DNA from: an uncultured Stomatobaculum sp.
GTDB lineage: Bacteria > Bacillota > Clostridia > Lachnospirales > Lachnospiraceae
Assembly: GCA_938010625.1 (NCBI GenBank)
Contig: CALLVJ010000299.1
Coordinates: 1-9,787 of the forward strand
Reading direction: 5' to 3'
Length of the DNA: 9,787 nt
Both the position numbers and the translations under genes were made by a program. The notes beneath the pieces were generated by a model. The model was given only the letters and a program-made list of their open reading frames with translations, did no database searches and was not told where the DNA came from. This document shows positions 1-5,099 of the stretch, one piece after another (positions within the stretch are counted from its first letter, which is position 1; each line of letters opens with the position of its first letter).

Positions 1-154
1 TATCACCCTGCGCAGTGCTGCTTCCCTCCACCGCGCTGCTGTCCGTCGTCTGGCTTTCTGTCTGCGCGCCGGTGCCAGTCTTACTTCCGCAGGCACAGAG
101 GCCAAGTGTCAGCGTCACCGCCAGCACCAATAAGCGACCATTTTTCTTCTTCAT
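1..154 (-). CDS. N-terminus of a lipoprotein (3' end outside the window)
   Basis: The first 51 codons of a gene that leaves the window on the left. The predicted start is MKKKNGRLLVLAVTLTLG followed by a lipobox L19-C20-A21-C22, then Gly-Ser-Lys and a Thr/Ser/Gln-rich stretch. This is a classical bacterial lipoprotein signal peptide: a basic N-region of Lys and Arg, a hydrophobic core, and a Cys that would be lipidated and left as residue 1 of the mature protein on the outer face of the cytoplasmic membrane. The Ser/Thr-rich tether after the Cys is typical of substrate-binding proteins and other surface lipoproteins of Clostridia. A ribosome-binding site AAAGGA lies six bases before the ATG. 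A candidate promoter sits about 80 bases upstream, so the gene may be its own transcription unit. The functional domain is not in the window, so the role cannot be given. Confidence 0.85.
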   Translation of the reverse strand, partial: MKKKNGRLLVLAVTLTLGLCACGSKTGTGAQTESQTTDSSAVEGSSTAQGD

Positions 155-230
155 AAGAAATCCTTTCTCAATCGGACGGTTCGCGATGCTGTTTCCAGAA
201 CATTCCAGCAACTGAGCCTATCGTGTGCCA

Positions 231-259
231 ACTATACCCTATTTTTTCTCCACCTGCAA
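231..259 (-). promoter_or_regulatory. Candidate sigma-A promoter for the left-edge lipoprotein gene
   Basis: Read on the minus strand, a TTGCAG (254-259) and a TATAGT (231-236) are separated by exactly 17 bases. The -10 element matches TATAAT at five of six positions; the -35 matches TTGACA at its first three. Transcription would start near position 224 and give a leader of about 70 bases before the lipoprotein ATG at 154. The rest of the 118-base gap (155-272) shows only the ribosome-binding site and small imperfect repeats. I see no convincing terminator after the acylphosphatase stop, so read-through from upstream is also possible. Confidence 0.55.
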
Positions 260-272
260 TGCAGCGTCCGCT

Positions 273-653
273 CTATCGCACCCGAAACCTCCTCTCCTCT
301 GTCTCAATCGGAATGCTTCGAACGTTCATATTCTCAATTCTCACATAGCTCCCCCGCTCAATCTCCTGAATCACCTCGTCAATCTGTTCCTCTGTGCCCT
401 GAATTTCCATGCTGACCGAACCATCCTCTTCGTTTCGCACCCAGCCCGTAGCACCGGCAAATTCGGCTGCACACTTCGCCCGATAGCGGAATCCAACACC
501 CTGCACCTGTCCATAAAATGTGATTTGCTTCCGTATCATATCTGACACTGTCTCCCGCTTCACAGAATCGTTTCCATCACAGTCTCTTTGGGACGCATTC
601 CCATCACAAGTTCCTCCCTGGTTCAGCGTGCGATAGAGCTGTTCCTGACTCAT
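273..653 (-). CDS. acyP: Acylphosphatase with a 38-residue N-terminal extension
   Basis: The C-terminal 88 residues (from M39, ATG at 539) form a complete acylphosphatase, the small cytosolic enzyme that hydrolyses carboxyl-phosphate bonds such as those in acetyl phosphate or 1,3-bisphosphoglycerate. The signature GQVQGVGFRYR contains the phosphate-binding Arg (R56), and GWVRNEEDGSV contains the catalytic Asn (N74). Family members are usually about 90 residues, so the first 38 residues are extra. They hold two 9-residue imperfect repeats with Cys-Asp-Gly-Asn. I keep the long start because its ATG overlaps the upstream DUF4241 stop by four bases (ATGA) and is preceded by GAGGAAGAAGAGG. The start at 539 has only a distant GGGAG; a GTG three codons earlier (548) is a third option. 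The enzyme assignment is firm; the start is not. Confidence 0.85.
   Translation of the reverse strand: MSQEQLYRTLNQGGTCDGNASQRDCDGNDSVKRETVSDMIRKQITFYGQVQGVGFRYRAKCAAEFAGATGWVRNEEDGSVSMEIQGTEEQIDEVIQEIERGSYVRIENMNVRSIPIETEERRFRVR
558..611 (-). repeat. Two imperfect 27-base tandem repeats in the acylphosphatase N-terminal extension
   Basis: On the minus strand two adjacent 27-base units (585-611 and 558-584) encode TCDGNASQR and DCDGNDSVK. They share Cys-Asp-Gly-Asn-x-Ser, and the longest identical DNA run is TGTGATGG. The whole number of codons keeps the frame. The repeat lies outside the acylphosphatase fold and may be a small duplication in a poorly constrained linker. Confidence 0.5.
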
Positions 654-1387
654 GCCTCTTCTTCCTCGGTATAGGTCCGCTCAATGTCGATGCATTGAAT
701 GTAGACCCCGCAGACTTTCTCCTGACTGTCAAAACCAAAGTAGACCGGATAGTAGCCATCTCCCCAGCCGCTCGTAAATATGGCAACGCTCGCCTCTGTC
801 CCTGGCACAGTCCAGTTCAGCCAGTCGCCGCCCTCTCTCTGGTACTTCGGATGCGCCAGAACATTTTTCTGCAGCTGCTCTTCGAGCACATCCGAATAGA
901 GATCAAAATCCTCGTCTTTTTGTTCCGCCGCCTTCACATAGGCAGAGCAGGCCGTCTGCGTAGCCAGATCGGCAACGCAGGCCATGCCTGCATCGACCCC
1001 AAATCCAAAGTAAGAGCCCTCTTCAAGCTCTCCTTCAAGCCGCTCCTGCCCCGTCACAGCGAGCTCGTAGCGCACTGGCTTCTGTTCGCTGACTGCCAGC
1101 TTGGCGCAGGCATAGCGGTCTCCATATTTTTCGCTCGGCACCACACAGAGCCTGACCGGATAGCTTCCGGTCGGAATGGTCTGCAGATAGGGCTCTGCAT
1201 CGCCGAGCGAGACAAACGGATCGCAGGCAATCAGCTGCCCAGTCGGAATCTGCAACTCGCCAATTTCGAGGACATCCACTTTCTGTGTTCCGATTCGCTC
1301 TTCTGTAAAATAGCTGTCCAGTCCCACATTGCTGTCCAGAATATGCCGGACCGCCTCATACTGTTTCATCCACTCTGCTGTTGGCAT
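650..1387 (-). CDS. DUF4241-type protein, function unknown
   Basis: A 245-residue soluble protein with no signal peptide or membrane segment. It matches my memory of the DUF4241 pattern in order: an IPTGQLIACDP segment at 47-57, Pro-Thr-Gly-Ser-Tyr-Pro-Val near 72-78, a GVDAGMACVAD segment at 130-140, and FTSGWGDGYYPVYFGFD at 204-220, rich in Gly, Asp and aromatics. The C-terminus is a very acidic tail ending in Glu-Glu-Glu-Glu-Ala. No biochemical role is known to me for this family and no catalytic residue can be assigned with confidence. The start is well supported: AGAGGAG, spaced about 8 bases from the ATG, directly follows the DUF4261 stop, leaving a 14-base gap. The 3' end overlaps the acylphosphatase start by 4 bases. 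Translation of the three genes is therefore probably coupled. Confidence 0.8.
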   Translation of the reverse strand: MPTAEWMKQYEAVRHILDSNVGLDSYFTEERIGTQKVDVLEIGELQIPTGQLIACDPFVSLGDAEPYLQTIPTGSYPVRLCVVPSEKYGDRYACAKLAVSEQKPVRYELAVTGQERLEGELEEGSYFGFGVDAGMACVADLATQTACSAYVKAAEQKDEDFDLYSDVLEEQLQKNVLAHPKYQREGGDWLNWTVPGTEASVAIFTSGWGDGYYPVYFGFDSQEKVCGVYIQCIDIERTYTEEEEA

Positions 1388-1401
1388 CTCGTTTTCTCCT
1401 C

Positions 1402-2280
1402 TCAGCGCTTCCCCGAAGCGTACTCTCCCATGTTGATATCCAGCACTTCGCGCACCGGCTGCACCAGTGCATCCTCATAGCGGCACTTCCACTGCACGGC
1501 CTCGCTCCGCCTGCCATTTTCTATGCCGTCCACCGTATCGCCATCTGCAATCGTATGGCCGCTGTTCAAAAGATAGGCGGCCACATCATAGGCGTGATTT
1601 ACGATCTGATTTGGATTTATCCTGTGGAAATGGTACTGCAGGTCTGGCAAAAACAATGTGCTCATGCCCACTGTATCGACCAGCATGTCCCCGCTGTTCT
1701 GCACATTGAAAAAGCGCGCATTGACTCCAAAGAAAATAAAACGGTTCAGACCCTTCATCCCGTGCTCTCTGGCATCCCCTGCAGTCAAAAGTTTGCCAGA
1801 GGACGGAATATAGACGGCCTCGCAGGAGGGATAGAGTTCGAGCAGCGCCTCCAGAAAATCACTGTCGAGCGCCGCGCGCTCTTCAGCCGGGAGTGCTCCC
1901 GCGAGCATATCGGTCGCGAGCACCTGGTACTTGCACGCTTCCAAAATGCGCTCCCGGTCTGTCTGGCAGTCCCACATCTGACTCCGGAGGAAATCATCAA
2001 TCTCCTCGCCATGAAAATCTGTGCATCCTGTCAGTATAAGCTGCACCGGCACCGTCTGATCCTTAAACTCCGCAATATAGTCGAGCGCCGCAAAGCCCAC
2101 TGTCTTTCCGTTATGGCAAAAGCACTCTGTCTTGCCAACATGCTTCTCGATGACAGCGCTCATCTGATCGCGCGGCGGCATGTCCACCGGCTTCCGAAAC
2201 AGGAGCTCTATCACAAAGGGACCGCCGGGTCGCACAGTCTGTTTCTCATCCAAATCCTGTCGAAATGCTTCTTCGCTCAT
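1402..2280 (-). CDS. DUF4261-type protein, function unknown
   Basis: A 292-residue soluble protein that I place in the DUF4261 group from its conserved C-terminal half. Landmarks are SQMWDC (100-105), CKYQVLATDML (116-126), FFGVNARFFN (183-192), DTVGMSTLFLPDLQYHF (202-218), NPNQIVNHAYD (222-232) and a C-terminal QPVREVLDINMGEYASGKR (274-292). Near the N-terminus, PFVIELLFRKPVDMPP looks like the first strand and turn of the domain. Function is unknown. The ATG at 2280 is chosen because GGGAGGA stands four bases before it and because the residues upstream belong to an unrelated hydrolase fold. The frame nevertheless stays open upstream to 2664, so a 420-residue fusion product is formally possible. 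It is followed after 14 bases by the DUF4241-type gene. Confidence 0.8.
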   Translation of the reverse strand: MSEEAFRQDLDEKQTVRPGGPFVIELLFRKPVDMPPRDQMSAVIEKHVGKTECFCHNGKTVGFAALDYIAEFKDQTVPVQLILTGCTDFHGEEIDDFLRSQMWDCQTDRERILEACKYQVLATDMLAGALPAEERAALDSDFLEALLELYPSCEAVYIPSSGKLLTAGDAREHGMKGLNRFIFFGVNARFFNVQNSGDMLVDTVGMSTLFLPDLQYHFHRINPNQIVNHAYDVAAYLLNSGHTIADGDTVDGIENGRRSEAVQWKCRYEDALVQPVREVLDINMGEYASGKR

Positions 2281-2664
2281 ATTTTCCTCCCGATCAGAGC
2301 AGCGCCGGATGCTCTTCTGCAGATAGAGCACACAGTCCCGGTTCCGGATTTCCTGTGTCTCGCAGTAGCGGATAAAATCCGGATACCAAAAAGAGCCGCA
2401 GAGCGAAATAAGGGCTCGCACTGCGGTCTCATGAACCATGCTATAAGCAGCCGCCAGACCGCCGAGAGAATAGCCGCCATAAGCCACTCTCCCGACATCC
2501 ACCGGTTGCTCTGCCAAAAGTTCCGGCAAAACTTTTCCAAAAAGTTCCCGATGACAGACATCCGCTCCATCGCCAAAGGCAGGGGCATTCGCGCGAAATG
2601 CGCTGTGCGGCCAGGGCGTGAAGTCTGTCGTGCGCTCAGCCGAGACGATTGAGAGCACAAGCAT
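2281..2664 (-). pseudogene. Remnant of an alpha/beta-hydrolase (esterase), both ends missing
   Basis: About 128 codons that resemble the middle of a small serine esterase. FTPWPHSAFRANAPAFGDGA (residues 15-34) matches the loop before the nucleophile helix. GGYSLGG (63-69) is the nucleophile elbow with Ser66. LISLCGSFWYPDFIRY (85-100) is the following strand and helix, and CVLYLQ (111-116) is the next strand. Relatives I recall are roughly 200-250 residues. Here the first strands of the fold, roughly 45 residues, are missing, because the frame begins six bases after the pepD stop, with a stop codon in frame just upstream (2674-2676). The C-terminal part that should carry the catalytic acid and His is also missing, replaced by KSIRRCSDREEN and then the DUF4261 start. 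No ribosome-binding site precedes 2664. A product would lack a complete triad, so I call it a deletion remnant; a short expressed protein or a fusion to DUF4261 cannot be excluded. Confidence 0.65.
2285..2291 (-). promoter_or_regulatory. Strong ribosome-binding site that sets the DUF4261 start
   Basis: The minus strand reads GGGAGGA, then AAAT, then ATG at 2280. This is close to a perfect anti-16S match at good spacing and is the main reason to split the 420-codon open frame at 2280 into a hydrolase remnant and an independent DUF4261-type gene. Confidence 0.8.
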
Positions 2665-2669
2665 GTTGC

Positions 2670-4124
2670 TTACTTACTCTTATGCTCAATGATGCTTACA
2701 ACAAAATCATAAACCCGCTTTGTCGATGGAATATTGAGCCGCTCTTCCGGCGTATGAATGTCCTTCATATCCGGTCCCATCGAAACTGCGTCGAGATTCT
2801 TGATTTTTTCCGAGAATATACCACACTCCAAACCCGCGTGGACAGCCTGTACTGAGAGTTCTTTTCCAAAAAGCTCGCGGTAGATGTCGGAGATTTCATC
2901 GCGGAATGGAGACTCCCGCACGTATTCCCACGCCGGATATGTGCTGTGCACGAGCGCTGTCGCCCCAAAGCAGCTGCTGACCAATTCCAGCCTGTCGACC
3001 ACTGCCTGAAATGCCGTCGCAACCGAGCTTCGAACAGAGTAGCTGAGTGCGAGCTTGTCTGCCTGCAACTTTGTGATACCAAGATTCACCGAGGTCTCAA
3101 CCAGCCCCTCAATGTCAGCACTCATCCGCTGAACGCCATAGGGCAATGCTGCCATGAGCCCCAGAACCTTTTTGCTGCACTCTTCCGTGAGCGCCTCTTC
3201 TCTGCTGCTGTCTGCAATCGTCGCCGTGAGTGTGAGTGCCGGATCTGTCGCTGCATACTCCCTCCGAAGCACAACTTCTTCCGCCTTCACAGCCTCGCGA
3301 AAAGCACTCGTGCTGACACTGTCTGCGAGCACCAGTTCTGCGCTCGCCTCACGCGTAATCGCATTGTACTTGGCGCCGCCTTCTAGGTACACCAGACGGA
3401 AGGCATAGTCTTCCCGGAGAGTTGTCAGAACCCGCGCGAGTAACAGCGCCGCGCTGGCTCTGCCCTTTCCGATTTCCATGCCGGAGTGACCACCCGTGAG
3501 ACCTGTCGCCACAATCCGGATGTGCTCACCCTGCGCCGCGCTCCGTTCGACCGGTAAGCTGATATCCACATCGCCGCCGCCCGCGCACCCAGCCAGCGCA
3601 ATGCCCTCCTCATCGGAGTCCAGATTCAGCATCCGCTTGCCCTTCAGCATCGACACATCAATTGTATGCGCGCCGCTCATATCGGTCTCTTCCGAGACCG
3701 TACAGATAAATTCAAGGCGCGGGTGCTTTAGGGTGGGCGAATCGAGCAATGCGAGCGCATAGGCGAGTGCCACGCCGTCGTCTGCGCCGAGGGTAGTACC
3801 TCTTGCCCGGAGCCAGTCGCCGTCAATGTAGAGGTCGAGACCCTCTTTGGTCATATCCTTCGGGCAATCCGCCGTTTTCTCCGTGACCATGTCCATGTGT
3901 CCCTGAAGTATAATCGGCGACTCACTCTCATAGCCAGCAGATGCCTCTTTGATGATAATCACGTTGTGCTTCTCATCGGTATAATGTTCCAGCCCTCTTT
4001 CCTCAGCAAAACGCTGCAAAGATTCGCTGATTTTTTCTTCATGATGAGAGGGCCTTGGAATCTGCGCAATTTTCTCAAAAAAAGCAAATACTTCCCTGGG
4101 TTCCAGCTCATTGCATACAGACAT
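2670..4124 (-). CDS. pepD: Cytosolic aminoacyl-histidine dipeptidase, M20 family
   Basis: A 484-residue PepD-like dipeptidase, close to the usual length of about 485. It is expected to be a di-zinc cytosolic enzyme that cleaves Xaa-His and many other dipeptides for amino-acid recycling. Counting from the chosen start: IPRPSHHEEKI is the family N-terminal motif; QGHMDMV holds the metal ligand H76 and neighbouring D78; GADDG holds the bridging D115; SEETDMSG holds E145 and E146; NLDSDEEG holds D169; GGHSG (H213) is in the lid/dimer domain; HAGLECG and DIHTPEE, with H457, close the site. All expected metal-site residues are present. I chose the ATG at 4124 because GAGGTG lies four bases upstream and the protein then begins MSVCNELEPREVF, right before the conserved region. 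In-frame alternatives at 4166 (ATG) and 4175 (TTG) have no good ribosome-binding site. The gene follows the DUF3881-like gene after 44 bases. Confidence 0.93.
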   Translation of the reverse strand: MSVCNELEPREVFAFFEKIAQIPRPSHHEEKISESLQRFAEERGLEHYTDEKHNVIIIKEASAGYESESPIILQGHMDMVTEKTADCPKDMTKEGLDLYIDGDWLRARGTTLGADDGVALAYALALLDSPTLKHPRLEFICTVSEETDMSGAHTIDVSMLKGKRMLNLDSDEEGIALAGCAGGGDVDISLPVERSAAQGEHIRIVATGLTGGHSGMEIGKGRASAALLLARVLTTLREDYAFRLVYLEGGAKYNAITREASAELVLADSVSTSAFREAVKAEEVVLRREYAATDPALTLTATIADSSREEALTEECSKKVLGLMAALPYGVQRMSADIEGLVETSVNLGITKLQADKLALSYSVRSSVATAFQAVVDRLELVSSCFGATALVHSTYPAWEYVRESPFRDEISDIYRELFGKELSVQAVHAGLECGIFSEKIKNLDAVSMGPDMKDIHTPEERLNIPSTKRVYDFVVSIIEHKSK

Positions 4125-4168
4125 TTTGCACCTCTTTCCGTCCTGCGTATTTATCCGATGTTCCATGT

Positions 4169-5044
4169 TCACCAAATGGCAGCACCCTGCATCCAGACCG
4201 TTCCCTTAAACCGCCTTCCCACCTTGGGCTCTCCCTGTAAATCCAAAGTATTGATATAGACATGAAAGGGAAGATCATGAGAGCGTATCCGAAAATCCCA
4301 GATTAATTCGCCGGTTGCCAGATTCTTCCGCTGGCTGATCTCTCGAATCTCTCCGACCACCACATAGAGGTCACACTCAATTCCATCTGGCATGAAGCAG
4401 GAATCCACAATTGAATAAATATCCTCTTGGCGCAAACGCCGATTGACAGATTCATAGAGACGCAGGTCGCTATTGGTCAGACTCTCCATTGCGCTCTCAT
4501 CGCCTTCTTTTGCAGCACTGATCATTCTGGCGCGCTCTCTTTCTGTGGTATGCAGAAGCTCTCTCTGACGTTCACTTTTATAGACTGGCAATAGAATTCT
4601 GCCGTCCCGGCTGAGACCACCAATTGTCACTCCGCGCGGCAGGCTGTAATGTGCTCTGGCACGCTGCTGCCGATATTCTGCCACATTGGTCAGGCGGAAT
4701 ATCAGACTGATTCCAATCCTCATATCGTCAATGAGGCCGGAATAAACCTCATTGTCCACATGACGCTCTATCATACACTCCGCTGTCGAAGTAATCTCGT
4801 CGGCATCAATATAGGGCAGATAGCGCTCCCAGATGAGCTTGCCGTCATCCCTGACATAACCGCCCAACGCAATGCCAAGGCGTTCGCCGAGTGGCACGCG
4901 GAGCTCCCAGAGCCTGTCGCCATTTCGCATTGCGATGTGGTGAATGGCTTCCCGATGGTGGAGAAGCAGCTCATCCAGAATTTCTCTGGCCTCCCTGTCA
5001 CTGTCCACTCTTGCATAGCCCACTGTCCGAAAAAATCTGTGCAT
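4169..5044 (-). CDS. DUF3881-like protein, function unknown
   Basis: A 291-residue soluble protein without signal peptide. The N-terminus MHRFFRTVGY and the overall length resemble DUF3881, an uncharacterised family that I know from Lachnospiraceae and relatives. Visible features are an N-terminal domain with GERLGIALGGYVRDDGKLIW (53-72), a central ISLIFRLTNVAEY segment, a short GVTIGGLSRDGRILLPV stretch, a charged helical region rich in Glu and Arg, and a C-terminal part with DLYVVVGEI and WDFRIRSHDLPFHVYINTLD (250-269) that looks like a beta-rich domain. No catalytic motif is recognisable. The start is supported by AGGA eight bases before the ATG. It lies 42 bases after the NlpC/P60 lipoprotein gene and 44 bases before pepD, so the three are probably co-transcribed. 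The family name rests on recall and needs a profile search. Confidence 0.65.
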   Translation of the reverse strand: MHRFFRTVGYARVDSDREAREILDELLLHHREAIHHIAMRNGDRLWELRVPLGERLGIALGGYVRDDGKLIWERYLPYIDADEITSTAECMIERHVDNEVYSGLIDDMRIGISLIFRLTNVAEYRQQRARAHYSLPRGVTIGGLSRDGRILLPVYKSERQRELLHTTERERARMISAAKEGDESAMESLTNSDLRLYESVNRRLRQEDIYSIVDSCFMPDGIECDLYVVVGEIREISQRKNLATGELIWDFRIRSHDLPFHVYINTLDLQGEPKVGRRFKGTVWMQGAAIW

Positions 5045-5070
5045 GCTTTGATTCCTGTAAAATCCCTTTC

Positions 5071-5099
5071 GCGCATTTCCGCTCTTTTAGAAAATGCGC
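5071..5099 (-). other. Inverted repeat across the stop of the NlpC/P60 gene
   Basis: Perfect 8-base arms GCGCATTT and AAATGCGC (5092-5099 and 5071-5078) enclose a 13-base loop that contains the TAA stop of the NlpC/P60 gene. The stem is followed on the minus strand by GAAAGGGATTTTA rather than a clean T-run. It is therefore a poor intrinsic terminator and may be an RNA-stability, processing or attenuation element, or chance. Confidence 0.4.

Noticed and set aside
171..268. Distant complementary CGGACG/CGTCCG segments in the gap before the left lipoprotein gene
   Set aside because: Only six bases pair across about 90 bases, with no neighbouring support; this is expected by chance in GC-rich sequence.
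695..1480. A plus-strand open frame of 261 codons opposite the DUF4241 gene
   Set aside because: The product shows no family motif, while the minus strand has conserved DUF4241 segments and a strong ribosome-binding site.
2281..2340. A frameshift that would restore the hydrolase C-terminus
   Set aside because: I translated the other two minus-strand frames after CVLYLQ. Both reach stops within about 20 codons and neither shows the expected Gly-Asn-His-Phe-type end of the esterase, so a deletion fits better than a simple frameshift.
1381..2652. A plus-strand open frame of 423 codons opposite the DUF4261 gene and hydrolase remnant
   Set aside because: It is the antisense of a well-supported coding region. 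Its product is rich in Cys, His, Arg and Leu, has no recognisable domain, and all other genes are on the minus strand.
4158..4172. Direct repeat GAACAT-G-GAACAT at the end of the DUF3881-like gene (minus strand)
   Set aside because: Two 6-base copies only, partly inside coding sequence, without symmetry or an obvious operator arrangement.
4125..4175. A longer pepD start at 4166 (ATG) or 4175 (TTG)
   Set aside because: No suitable ribosome-binding site precedes either one. The added residues are not part of the family N-terminus, whereas GAGGTG stands directly before the ATG at 4124.
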